Source of the DNA: Staphylococcus gallinarum
GTDB lineage: Bacteria > Bacillota > Bacilli > Staphylococcales > Staphylococcaceae
Assembly (NCBI RefSeq): GCF_000875895.1
Contig: NZ_JXCF01000010.1
Coordinates: forward strand, 1-64,000
Length of the DNA stretch: 64,000 bases
Direction: 5' to 3'
Below, piece by piece: positions 50,432 through 58,449 of the stretch. The notes below the pieces were generated by a model that searched no databases, had not been told where the DNA came from, and saw only the letters and a program-made list of their open reading frames with translations. A program made the translations under genes and the position numbers. Each line of letters opens with the position of its first letter. Positions within the stretch are counted from its first letter, which is position 1.

Positions 50432-50818
50432 ATGAACTTAACAAAAACACATTTGGAAATCATAAAATTTATTATTGTCGGTGGAATTAATACAGTAGAC
50501 TACTACATTGTGTATTTATTTTTATTGAAAATATTAGGATTGAATTATTTAATAAGCCATTTAACAGGATTTATTGTGAGTTTTATTATTTCATATTATT
50601 TAAATTGCTACTTTGTATATAAAGTAACACCGACATGGAAAAAATTTATTCAATTTCCAATTACACAAGTTATCAATATGGGAATGCAGACGCTATTATT
50701 ATATATTTTTGTGCAATGGTTTCAGGTATCTTCTGTAATTGCGCCCTTTGTAGGATTGATCATCACAATTCCTATAACATTTATTTTATCAAAGTATATT
50801 TTAAGAGATGAAGCATAA
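50432..50818 (+). CDS. GtrA-family membrane protein
   Basis: 128 residues, four TM segments, with the GtrA pattern FIIVGGINTVDYYIVYLFLL and SYYLNCYFVYK near the membrane interface. GtrA proteins are small flippase-like partners in lipid-linked sugar transfer to cell-surface polymers. No glycosyltransferase is adjacent. GAGGT lies before the ATG. Confidence 0.87.
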   Translation: MNLTKTHLEIIKFIIVGGINTVDYYIVYLFLLKILGLNYLISHLTGFIVSFIISYYLNCYFVYKVTPTWKKFIQFPITQVINMGMQTLLLYIFVQWFQVSSVIAPFVGLIITIPITFILSKYILRDEA

Positions 50819-50858
50819 GGAGTCTAAACTAATATAGGTTAGTACTCCTTTTATTTTT
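50817..50858 (+). terminator. Terminator of the GtrA gene
   Basis: Stem AAGGAGT-CTAA / TTAG-TACTCCTT with TTTTATTTTT following; the 5' arm overlaps the stop codon. Confidence 0.85.
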
Positions 50859-50877
50859 GTGCAATTTAATATTATTA

Positions 50878-50968
50878 TTTAGGAAAGGCTAAAAAAATAT
50901 TTTGTTATAAATTATTAAATAATTTTTGAATAAAAAATGTTGTAAATATGCTAGTAATAAGCGATAAT
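50878..50968 (+). promoter_or_regulatory. DtxR/MntR-type box and promoter of the CDF gene
   Basis: 50878-50893 reads TTTAGGAAAGGCTAAA, one mismatch from the symmetric form TTTAGG-N4-CCTAAA typical of DtxR-family (MntR/SirR) boxes. A promoter with -35 TTGTAA (50940-50945) and -10 GATAAT (50963-50968), 17-base spacer, lies downstream. The box is about 50 bases above the -35, as for Mn-dependent activation sites. Confidence 0.45.
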
Positions 50969-51001
50969 ATATATCCAATAATAATTAAGGTGGTTTATGT
51001 C

Positions 51002-51880
51002 ATGTCTCATTTGGAAAACTTGAAAATTGCTCAACGCGGCGCATACCTCAGTTTGGTTGTATATATTATTTTATCTATAGCTAAGTATATCGTAGGTTAC
51101 TTATACAATTCAGCAGCAGTAAGGGCAGATAGTTTAAATAATATGACGGATATCATCGTTTCTTTAGCAGTTATTATTGGTTTGAAGATTTCTATAAAAC
51201 CAGCTGATAAAAATCATCCTTATGGACATTTGAAATCAGAAAATATTTCAACATTATTAGTATCATTTATTATTATGTTTGTAGGTATCCAAGTAGTAAT
51301 AGAAAACGTACCACATATATTTTCTAATGAACATCACACACCAAATATCGTCACAATTTATGTCAGTGTAATAAGTGGATTAATCATGTTGGGTGTGTAT
51401 GTGATTAATCAAAGACTGGCTAAACGTACTAATAGTAGTTCGCTTAATTCAGCAGCTAAAGATAATTTATCCGATGCGCTAGTAAGTATAGGAACAGCAA
51501 TTGGTTTGGTGTTCACTCAATTTGGATTACCTATAATCGATACAATTCTAGCAACAGTATTGGGCTTATTAATTATATATACAGGTTATGGCATTTTTAA
51601 AGAGTCTATATTTACATTAAGTGATGGTTTTAATGAACAAGAGTTAGAAGATTATAGAAATTATGTTCTAGATGTTAAAGACGTAATAGATGTTCAAAAT
51701 ATAAAAGGTCGCTATCATGGAAGTAGTGTTTTTGTAGATGTAACAATTGTAGTTGAATCTAATCTATCATTGGAAGATGCGCATCATATTTGTGATGCTG
51801 TTGAACAACATATGCATGAAAAGGGAATATCATCAGTATATGTCCACCCTGAACCACAATCAATTCAAGAGCTAAATTAA
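51002..51880 (+). CDS. Cation diffusion facilitator, manganese-type
   Basis: 292-residue six-TM CDF exporter with C-terminal cytosolic dimerisation domain (about 205-292). The TM2 site reads NNMTD (NxxxD) and TM5 DNLSD (DxxxD); the N-D/D-D set is the one of Mn exporters (MntE, MneP), not the H-xxx-D of Zn CDFs. The ATG at 51002 is preceded by AAGGTGG at 8 bases; a longer frame with an extra 18 residues has no ribosome site. Confidence 0.88.
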   Translation: MSHLENLKIAQRGAYLSLVVYIILSIAKYIVGYLYNSAAVRADSLNNMTDIIVSLAVIIGLKISIKPADKNHPYGHLKSENISTLLVSFIIMFVGIQVVIENVPHIFSNEHHTPNIVTIYVSVISGLIMLGVYVINQRLAKRTNSSSLNSAAKDNLSDALVSIGTAIGLVFTQFGLPIIDTILATVLGLLIIYTGYGIFKESIFTLSDGFNEQELEDYRNYVLDVKDVIDVQNIKGRYHGSSVFVDVTIVVESNLSLEDAHHICDAVEQHMHEKGISSVYVHPEPQSIQELN

Positions 51881-51964
51881 AAGTTAGATTATATAAATAA
51901 ATCAATAAGACTGCAGGTAATAAAGTTAATATAGGTTTGGGCTACAAGGTCACTAGCCAATAAA

Positions 51965-52005
51965 AAGACAATTTCTATTAAATTATATAGAAATTGTCTT
52001 TTTTT
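51965..52005 (+). terminator. Terminator of the CDF gene
   Basis: Stem AAGACAATTTCTAT / ATAGAAATTGTCTT with T7. Confidence 0.88.
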
Positions 52006-52065
52006 CTTGGATTATATTATACGAGGGTAGTGGTGTTTTATAACGTATGACCTTTAAATACAAAG

Positions 52066-52529
52066 TATTGTTTGCGAGACACCTGAGGGAGAAGGATGAG
52101 TGTCGAGACCAAGGCTCGACCCAGCCCCCTAGGTAAGCGAGCAACAAAAATATAAAAACTAATAAAAGAAACCCAAACATAAAGAAAGCTATATAAAATA
52201 GAGTAAATGAAAAGAAATAGACCCAATTTTATAGTTGAAAATCGAATCATTACTGTATTGTTTGCGAGACACCTGAGGGAGAAGGATGAGTGTCGAGATC
52301 CAAGGCTCGACCCAGCCCCCTAGGTAAGCGAGCAACAAAAGTATAAAAACTAATAAAAGAAACCCAAGCATAAAGAAAGCTATATAAAATAGAGTAAATG
52401 AAAAGAAATAGTCCTAATTTTATAGTTGAAAATCGAATCATTACTGTATTGTTTGCGAGACACCTGAGGGAGAAGGATGAGTGTCGAGACCAAGGCTCGA
52501 CCCAGCCCCCTAGGTAAGCGAGCAACAAT
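52066..52529. repeat. Three tandem copies of a 190-191 bp repeat with palindromic core
   Basis: Units begin at 52066, 52256 and 52447, so the period is 190 then 191 bases. Each has an about 82-bp GC-rich core (TATTGTTTGCGAGAC ... GCGAGCAACAA) and an AT-rich spacer of about 108 bp that is nearly identical between copies 1 and 2. The third copy is cut off after its core, where the SceD-like terminator begins. The core can fold on itself: TTGTT/AACAA, ACCT/AGGT, GGG/CCC and the central GTCGAG/CTCGAC hairpin. Confidence 0.9.
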
Positions 52530-52551
52530 AATATATAATACCAATAAAAAA

Positions 52552-52586
52552 CCCGCTAAAAAGACGATTGTAATCTTTTTAGCGGG
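52552..52586 (-). terminator. Terminator of the SceD-like gene
   Basis: Stem CCCGCTAAAAAG / CTTTTTAGCGGG with TTTTTTATT on the minus strand. Confidence 0.9.
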
Positions 52587-52682
52587 CTGTAATTAGAAAT
52601 TTTATATAGTTATTGTGTCCGGAACTATATATTATTTAATTGTATTTAATAGTAATGAATATTAAATAACTGTTAGTGAATC

Positions 52683-53054
52683 TTACCACCAACCGTTAGC
52701 AATGTGGAATTGTACTGCATTATCAATAGAACCATAACGTTCTTCAGCGTAGTTAATCATTCCTTTAGTTTGTTCTTCAACAGAACCCGTACCCCAAGCT
52801 TCTTTAGTTTGACCTAGACCTCTATATCCAAGTTCATTTACTGCATCAGGGTTACCACTTGATTCTGGCATCACTACATTGTCCCAAAGTGATTTAGTGC
52901 CACCAGCTTGAATGAATTCGTTGTAAACTTCATTTGTAGATTGACTCGTTGTAGCAGTTTCAGCAGCGTCAGCAGTTGAAATGTTTGCAGTTGCGCCCAC
53001 ACCTGTAGCTGCAATAGTAAGTGATGCGAATGATGCTAATAATAATTTTTTCAT
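52683..53054 (-). CDS. Short SceD/IsaA-like lytic transglycosylase
   Basis: 123-residue secreted protein: signal peptide (about 1-30, ending near ADA-A) and the C-terminal catalytic domain (about 46-123) of SceD: FIQAGGTKSLWDNVVMPESSGNP with the catalytic Glu in MPES, GYRGLGQTKEAWGTGS, and FHIANGWW at the end. The roughly 100-residue linker of full-length SceD (about 230 residues) is absent. It cleaves peptidoglycan outside the cell. AGGAGG precedes the ATG. Confidence 0.88.
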   Translation of the reverse strand: MKKLLLASFASLTIAATGVGATANISTADAAETATTSQSTNEVYNEFIQAGGTKSLWDNVVMPESSGNPDAVNELGYRGLGQTKEAWGTGSVEEQTKGMINYAEERYGSIDNAVQFHIANGWW

Positions 53055-53419
53055 TATAAAATATCCTCCTAAAAATTAACTCTAACTCGTTCGCGTTATA
53101 TGGATTATTAAACACATAATGTTGAATTGAATTTTGTCTTGGCTTAATGCTTGTTTCGATTTAACGATATTCACTATAACATCAAAATTCAGCGTCTAGG
53201 TTACAGGAAAATAAAAAAAGAATTTCATTTATGAAGAAAAGAATACAATTATTTCACTATGTAGTGTAAATTGTTATAATATTAATGTGTAGTAATGATG
53301 ATAAAAACGGGAATAACTGACAGTATAGTCGTTAATATAGAGAGAAAATGAATGATATATAAATGTAATATTTCTGTAAATATCGTTTAAAACCATTTTT
53401 AGAGGAGTGTATGCAGAAT
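53055..53419. other. Divergent region between the SceD-like gene and gpmA
   Basis: Holds the AGGAGG leader of the SceD-like gene (minus). On the plus strand it has TATAAT at 53275-53280 and a 12-bp inverted repeat CACTATGTAGTG (53255-53266) inside the spacer of that promoter. No exact WalR box (TGTWAH-N5-TGTWAH) was seen. Confidence 0.45.
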
Positions 53420-54106
53420 ATGCCAAAATTAATTTTATGTAGACATGGACAAAGCGAATGGAATGCCCAGAACCTATTTACTGGATGGGCAGATGTTGAT
53501 TTATCTGATCAAGGTCGTAATGAAGCAATAACGTCAGGTCAAAAGTTAAAAGACCAAAATATAGAAATAGATATTGTCTTCACATCACTATTAGAAAGAG
53601 CGATTAAAACGACGTACCATTTATTATCAGAATCAAATCAACTCTTTATTCCTGTTGTAAAAACTTGGCGGTTAAATGAACGTCATTATGGTGGGTTACA
53701 AGGTTTAAATAAAGATAGTGCGAAGGAAGAATTTGGTGAAGAACAAGTTCATAAATGGCGACGTTCATATGATATTGCACCACCGAAACAAAGTGAAAAA
53801 CAAAGAAATGCATATTTAAATGATAAAAAGTATGAACATTTAGATAGAAGAATTATGCCAGAATCTGAAAGTTTAAAGGATACATTGGAACGTGTCATAC
53901 CATATTGGAATGATCAAATTTCACAACAATTGTTAGATGGAAAGACGGTATTAGTTTCTGCTCACGGTAATTCATTGCGCGCATTAATTAAATACTTAGA
54001 AGATGTATCTGATGAAGATATTATAGGTTATGAAATTAAAACAGGTGCCCCTTTAATATATGACTTAACAGATGATTTGAAAGTCATAGATAAATATTAT
54101 CTTTAA
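53420..54106 (+). CDS. gpmA: 2,3-bisphosphoglycerate-dependent phosphoglycerate mutase
   Basis: 228-residue dPGM interconverting 3- and 2-phosphoglycerate. Histidine phosphatase motif LCRHGQSEWNAQNLFTGW (phospho-His about 8-10), RLNERHYGGLQGLNK, and second catalytic His in VSAHGNSLRAL. I start at the ATG at 53420 (MPKLI), the conserved N terminus; an ATG 9 bases upstream is nearer to the GAGGAG site but only 3 bases from it. It is monocistronic. Confidence 0.96.
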   Translation: MPKLILCRHGQSEWNAQNLFTGWADVDLSDQGRNEAITSGQKLKDQNIEIDIVFTSLLERAIKTTYHLLSESNQLFIPVVKTWRLNERHYGGLQGLNKDSAKEEFGEEQVHKWRRSYDIAPPKQSEKQRNAYLNDKKYEHLDRRIMPESESLKDTLERVIPYWNDQISQQLLDGKTVLVSAHGNSLRALIKYLEDVSDEDIIGYEIKTGAPLIYDLTDDLKVIDKYYL

Positions 54107-54135
54107 AGAATAAAGTTTATTAGCTACACAATTTA

Positions 54136-54241
54136 AAAAAGTACCCTGATTACTTTGCAATTGTACAGAACCTTAATAGTTAGTTTTGAGTCCAACTCTT
54201 GAGGTGCATATCCAATTCAAAGATATTCAAGGGTACTTTTT
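54136..54241. repeat. 106-bp palindromic element between gpmA and the small zinc-regulated gene
   Basis: Terminal arms AAAAAGTACCCT and AGGGTACTTTTT match exactly, and the complementarity continues inward (ATTACTTTGCAATTG with CAATTCAAAGATAT; ACCTTAATAGTTAG with CCAACTCTTGAGGT), leaving a short loop. It is AT-flanked and lies between convergent genes, so it can also terminate both. Confidence 0.75.
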
Positions 54242-54401
54242 AATTATCAATAAAGGTAATATTTATGTACGTTATGAGCTATAAGAACTACCTTTATTAA
54301 TTTAGTGGATAAACTATACATGTCAAATATGAATTTCACATAATTTTTACAAGTACTTAACTAAATATAGAGAAAATAAGGATAAATAATAAAGTGAGGG
54401 A

Positions 54402-54506
54402 TTATTTGTTGCGTTTATGCTGTTTGATAATTTTTAACGCACGCTTACGTGTTTTGATATTTGGACTATTCAAATTACGACGTGCAGTTTGTAAATCTAA
54501 TTTCAT
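54402..54506 (-). CDS. 34-residue basic small protein under a Zur box (putative metal-homeostasis protein)
   Basis: A 34-codon gene too short for most gene finders. The predicted protein starts MKLDLQTARRNLNSPNIK and is Lys/Arg-rich; this conserved ARRNL-SPNIKTRKRALK pattern matches, from memory, small proteins called putative metal homeostasis protein in Firmicutes. Its ribosome site AAGGAGG is excellent, 8 bases before the ATG, and its promoter carries a full Zur operator. Function unknown; a ribosome- or RNA-binding role during zinc limitation would also fit the basic composition. Confidence 0.75.
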   Translation of the reverse strand: MKLDLQTARRNLNSPNIKTRKRALKIIKQHKRNK

Positions 54507-54532
54507 GTAAATGACCTCCTTAACCTGACTTT

Positions 54533-54580
54533 ATTATGAAGGAATAAAGGATAAATGTAAATAGTAATGATTACGATTTA
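54533..54580 (-). promoter_or_regulatory. Zur operator and promoter of the 34-residue gene
   Basis: 54558-54580 is a 23-bp dyad; on the minus strand its arms are TAAATCGTAAT and ATTACTATTTA around one C. It is identical to the adcA box and one base from the symmetric Zur consensus. It overlaps -35 TTTACA (54556-54561); -10 CATAAT (54533-54538) is 17 bases on. Zinc-loaded Zur should repress it. Confidence 0.75.
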
Positions 54581-54715
54581 TAAAAATGTAGTTATTTTTA
54601 AAAAAATAATAGGTATTAAATGCTTATCAAATGAATTGAAACTAAAAAATATGTATAATTCATAGTTATGTTGTCCTATGGGATGAGATAGTTTATATAG
54701 GAAAAGGAGAAGTAT

Positions 54716-56149
54716 ATGACTCAAAAAACAAGAATCATAATGGTTATCACAATGTTATTTGGTGGCTTTTTTGGTTTGCTTAATGAAACGCTACTCACAA
54801 CTGCTTTGCCGAGTATAATGAAAGAATTTGATATAGATTATACAAAAGTACAATGGTTAACAACTGCATTTTTACTTGTTAACGGGGTTGTCGTTCCATT
54901 ATCTGCAATGGTGATTCAGAGATTTTCTACGCGACAAGTCTTTTTAACTGCAATAATTATTTTCCTTGTTGGAACAATTATTGGGGCATTTAGTCCTAAT
55001 TTCCAAATATTGTTAATCGCACGAATCATCCAAGCTTTAGGATCAGGGATTATGATGCCATTAATGATGACAACGATATTAGATGTGTTTGAACCTCATG
55101 AACGTGGGAAGTACATGGGAGTATTTGGTTTAGTAATTGGTTTGGCACCAGCAATTGGTCCGACATTATCAGGATATTTAGTTGAATATTTAGAATGGAG
55201 AGCATTATTTTATGTTGTTGCTCCGGTAGCAGCACTCACATTCTTGGCTTCATTGAAATATGTAGTAAATGTAGGAACTAATAGACGCGTACCTATCGAT
55301 ATACTATCAATTCTTTTATCAGTTTTAGGTTTTGGTGGTTTATTATACGGTACGAGTTCAATCTCAAGAGATGGTTGGAACGACCCTGTAGTATTAACAA
55401 CAATGATTGGCGGGATTATTTTAGTTATCGCATTTATTTTCAGACAAACAAGACTAACTACACCGTTACTTGACTTTTCAGTATTTAAGAACAGTCAATT
55501 CGCAGTAGGTATTATTATCATGGGCTTTACCATGGTATCAATGATTGGTTCAGAAACAATCTTACCTATGTTTGTTCAAAATATAATGAAAGACACTGCA
55601 CTACAATCAGGATTAATACTACTACCTGGCGCTATCGTTATGGGAATTATGTCAGTGCTATCAGGTATTTTATTCGATAAATTTGGTGCAAAAATTCTGG
55701 GTATTTTTGGTATGATTATTGTTATCGTAACAAGTTCATACTTTGTTATTATGGATGAGCATAGTTCTTCACTAATGCTTACTATTGTTTATGCAGTGCG
55801 AATGATCGGTATCGCATTAAGTTTAATGCCATTAATGACACATACAATGAACCAACTACCACAAGAAATGAACGCACATGGTTCGTCAATGACCAATACA
55901 GTACAACAAATTGCTGCGTCAATTGGTACTGCTGGACTAGTTACAACTATGAGCCAAGTTTCTAAGAACTTCACACCAGAAATGAGTAATTATAAAGGTA
56001 TGAATAAGAAAGAAATGGCGATGAATATACAACATGATGCACTATTAAGTGGATATCACGGGGCATTTTGGTTTGCAATTATCATCTCAGTCATTAGTTT
56101 TATTTGTGTCTTTATGCTAAAAAGTAAGAAAAAACTAGAAGCAGAATAA
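54716..56149 (+). CDS. MFS multidrug transporter, DHA2 (EmrB/QacA) family
   Basis: 477-residue 14-TM pump: LLNETLLTTALPSIMKEF in TM1, ARIIQALGSGIMMPLMMT (motif C region) and GPTLSGYL. It is close to MdeA/LmrB-type staphylococcal pumps and lies after gpmA as in S. aureus. AAAGGAG precedes the ATG. Substrates unknown. The divergent small gene has the Zur box about 110-140 bases upstream of this start, too far from the apparent TATAAT (about 54656) to be its operator. Confidence 0.87.
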   Translation: MTQKTRIIMVITMLFGGFFGLLNETLLTTALPSIMKEFDIDYTKVQWLTTAFLLVNGVVVPLSAMVIQRFSTRQVFLTAIIIFLVGTIIGAFSPNFQILLIARIIQALGSGIMMPLMMTTILDVFEPHERGKYMGVFGLVIGLAPAIGPTLSGYLVEYLEWRALFYVVAPVAALTFLASLKYVVNVGTNRRVPIDILSILLSVLGFGGLLYGTSSISRDGWNDPVVLTTMIGGIILVIAFIFRQTRLTTPLLDFSVFKNSQFAVGIIIMGFTMVSMIGSETILPMFVQNIMKDTALQSGLILLPGAIVMGIMSVLSGILFDKFGAKILGIFGMIIVIVTSSYFVIMDEHSSSLMLTIVYAVRMIGIALSLMPLMTHTMNQLPQEMNAHGSSMTNTVQQIAASIGTAGLVTTMSQVSKNFTPEMSNYKGMNKKEMAMNIQHDALLSGYHGAFWFAIIISVISFICVFMLKSKKKLEAE

Positions 56150-56169
56150 TATAATAAATTGAGTAATAT

Positions 56170-56226
56170 AAAATAGCTGATGTAACTTCTGTTATACTAT
56201 TTAAGAAGGTATATCGGCTATTTTTT
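56170..56226 (+). terminator. Terminator of the MFS gene
   Basis: Imperfect stem AAAATAGC-GAT-TA-CTTCT with its complement, then T6. Confidence 0.8.
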
Positions 56227-56287
56227 AACTCATTATAATTATTAAGAAACTATGAATGTAATTTAATATTGAAAAGTGGTGCAAACA

Positions 56288-56632
56288 ATGGAACACACGA
56301 TGAAATTGAATGATGAACCATTTCAAGCAATTAAAAATGGGATTAAGACAATTGAAATAAGACTCAATGATGAAAAGAGACAACAAGTTCAAAGCGGTGA
56401 CGAAATTTTATTTACAAATTTAGTGACTGAAGAGCAGTTGAAAGTAACTGTATTACAAACCAAGCTTTATTCATCTTTTCAAGCATTATTGAAGGACTAT
56501 AGCAATCAAGATATCGGCGTACGAGAAGAAATGCAACTATCACAAAAATTAGCTGCAATTTATCAAATTTACTCGCAGTCTGAGGAACTTGAACATGGTG
56601 CATTAGCTATAAAAATAAAACGCATAAGATAA
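56288..56632 (+). CDS. ASCH-domain protein
   Basis: 114-residue ASCH (PUA-like beta-barrel) protein: MKLNDEPFQAIKNGIKTIEIRLNDEKRQQVQSGDEI at the N terminus carries the usual E-x-R (EIR) signature. These proteins are thought to bind RNA or modified nucleotides, and some are esterases or deacetylases of N4-acetylcytidine. I start at the ATG at 56288; a GTG 12 bases upstream has no ribosome site. Ribosome site is weak. Confidence 0.82.
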   Translation: MEHTMKLNDEPFQAIKNGIKTIEIRLNDEKRQQVQSGDEILFTNLVTEEQLKVTVLQTKLYSSFQALLKDYSNQDIGVREEMQLSQKLAAIYQIYSQSEELEHGALAIKIKRIR

Positions 56633-56675
56633 TTGATAGTGTGCATAACTTTAGTAACAATAAAGTATACATATG

Positions 56676-56709
56676 ACAAGGTCAGAGTTTTTGCTGACCT
56701 TGTTTTTTT
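56676..56709 (+). terminator. Terminator of the ASCH gene
   Basis: Stem ACAAGGTCA / TGACCTTGT and T7. Confidence 0.9.
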
Positions 56710-56884
56710 ATATGAGAAGAAAGCGCAATGAAAAAAATGTAACATGAAATAGGCTGATGTCTCTTGTAGGAATAGTACAATGCCAAAGACTGTAGCTGAC
56801 TTTCACGTCATATGGACAACATGAACCTATAAAATGGCTTTAAACAAATATGTATCGACCATCGTAGATCATTTCATAAAAAAA

Positions 56885-56913
56885 CTGTCGATGAGCTTTA
56901 CCTCAATCGACAG
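56885..56913 (-). terminator. Terminator of the FmhA gene
   Basis: Stem CTGTCGAT / ATCGACAG with T7 on the minus strand; 37 bases past the stop codon. Confidence 0.88.
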
Positions 56914-56949
56914 CAAATTTAAATATTCTCTTGTAGTTTGACTTCTTTG

Positions 56950-58194
56950 TTAAAGCTTACCAATTAATGTACCAATTTTGTAGGCAAGTGGATTAATAGG
57001 CTTAATAAAATCACCAACATACTCATGTACATGAGCATTAAAGCCTTTTTTAAATTGCTGAACACCATAATCCTCAGCATCTTCGCTAAAGTCACCAGTA
57101 ATACCATAGAAATTATAACTATCGATATTATGATCTTTAGCAAATTTAATCATTTCCCACTGTAACTTATATGCGCCCATATAAGCGTTATACTTAGGAT
57201 TTGAACCACTAGATAAATAATAAACCTCATGATCATTATAAATATAAATAGCAGAAGCTAAATCTAGAATTGCACCATCCGTTTCAATCGTTTGATTGGT
57301 ATCATCGATTTTACGCTGAGTGCTGTTAAGCTGTTGCGTTAACTGTGTTCGTTTTGTCTTTTGTTTCTTTGAATTAGGACTTTCTTGTAGGGCATTTTCA
57401 ACTTCAGCTAATTCACTTTGCAACTTAGCCAGCTTATCATTTAAACCAGCTATATATTCATTTAAATCGATATATGCAAGTTGTAAAAATGCATTACCTT
57501 TATAGGCCTTTTGTAATTCTTCAAAGTAAGGCTCATCACGGAAAGAAAACCCGTGTTTTTCTTCAGCCATTTTAAATAATTTGAAAAAGCGTCCAGTTTC
57601 TTCGATTGGTAGCGTAGTTACTTTAACACCCATCTCTTCAGTACGTTTAATATTACGGCGTGTTTGATAATCCATTTCTTTCAGCAATTGGTTCGGCGTT
57701 TTGTTTGTTAAATCTAACACAGAATGCCAACGAATCTGACTTGTTTGCGAATATCCAACACTATAGCCTTGATGTTGATAACCAAGTTTATCCAATGTTT
57801 GAATTAAAGTTCTGTTATCAAATGACTTTAAAATTTCACCATCTGCACTACGTATATTTTCTAAAATATAAGGATCTAATAAGACATAAAGGCAGTTATG
57901 TTTCTTTAAATACGTAGTCAAAGATTTAAAGTAAAAGTCTACCAAGGCAATATTATTGTAATCCATCACAGGACCACGTTGACTGTAGAAATACTTAAAA
58001 TATTTTAAGGCACGTGCTTCGGTAAACATGCCGGCTGCTAAAACTTCACCTGAATCATTCTTTACACCAAGTAAATGTGCATCGCCTTGCTTTTGTTCGC
58101 GAGAGTCAAAATAAACACGTGTTTGTGTGTAATGAGAAAAGTTATTTTGTGTAAATTGTTCGAACTCCTCGGGGGTAATGTTCACAAATTGCAT
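56950..58194 (-). CDS. fmhA: FemAB-family aminoacyltransferase, FmhA-like
   Basis: 414-residue Fem-type non-ribosomal aminoacyltransferase. Two GNAT-like lobes (N-terminal FEQFTQNNFSHYTQTRVYF; C-terminal YKLQWEMIKFAKDHNIDSYNFYGITGDF) flank a helical coiled-coil arm (about 237-305). Family members use Gly- or Ser-tRNA to build the pentaglycine interpeptide bridge. FmhA itself has no settled function. It is placed, as in S. aureus, near gpmA and the zinc/redox lipoprotein genes. Confidence 0.82.
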   Translation of the reverse strand: MQFVNITPEEFEQFTQNNFSHYTQTRVYFDSREQKQGDAHLLGVKNDSGEVLAAGMFTEARALKYFKYFYSQRGPVMDYNNIALVDFYFKSLTTYLKKHNCLYVLLDPYILENIRSADGEILKSFDNRTLIQTLDKLGYQHQGYSVGYSQTSQIRWHSVLDLTNKTPNQLLKEMDYQTRRNIKRTEEMGVKVTTLPIEETGRFFKLFKMAEEKHGFSFRDEPYFEELQKAYKGNAFLQLAYIDLNEYIAGLNDKLAKLQSELAEVENALQESPNSKKQKTKRTQLTQQLNSTQRKIDDTNQTIETDGAILDLASAIYIYNDHEVYYLSSGSNPKYNAYMGAYKLQWEMIKFAKDHNIDSYNFYGITGDFSEDAEDYGVQQFKKGFNAHVHEYVGDFIKPINPLAYKIGTLIGKL

Positions 58195-58449
58195 ATAGTT
58201 TATTTTCCTCCTTAAAAAGTCAACTTAAAAAATTCTTATTAAGTTGATTGACATATATCTAGTATACCAAATATGATTTGTAATAGCATTTTATAACCTA
58301 GTGCTTACTACTAAAGTTTGAGGTTCATCATGAGCTTAAGTGAAAGGTAAATTACTATAGAAGAAATAACATATTCATTGTATGATAATATATACGGATT
58401 TAAAATGTATAAAAGATGAATGGTAAAGAGTAATAGGAGATGTTTTATT

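Larger units (their letters stand above)
51881..52682. other. Repeat-rich convergent intergenic region
   Basis: About 800 bases without a real gene: the CDF terminator (51965-52005), the three-copy repeat array (52066-52529) and the SceD-like terminator (52552-52586). Open frames that run through the repeat units are by-products of the repeat sequence and have no ribosome sites. Confidence 0.75.
56633..56949. other. Convergent intergenic region
   Basis: Contains two terminators (56676-56709 and 56885-56913). The roughly 170 bases between them show no frame or signal I recognise. Confidence 0.6.

Noticed and set aside
52038..52528. Several overlapping minus-strand open frames of 60-92 codons through the repeat array
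   Set aside because: They arise because the repeat has no stops in some frames; the predicted peptides repeat the same sequence, have no ribosome site and change frame with the one-base insertion in copy 2.
52066..52529. CRISPR array
   Set aside because: The unit is about 190 bp, only three copies, the spacers are nearly identical to each other, and no cas genes are near.
53055..53250. WalR box upstream of the SceD-like gene
   Set aside because: A TGTAAC half-site is present but there is no second TGTWAH at 5 bases.
54558..54580. Zur box as operator of the plus-strand MFS gene at 54716
   Set aside because: The apparent -10 of that gene is about 75 bases downstream, and the box exactly overlaps the -35 of the minus-strand small gene instead.
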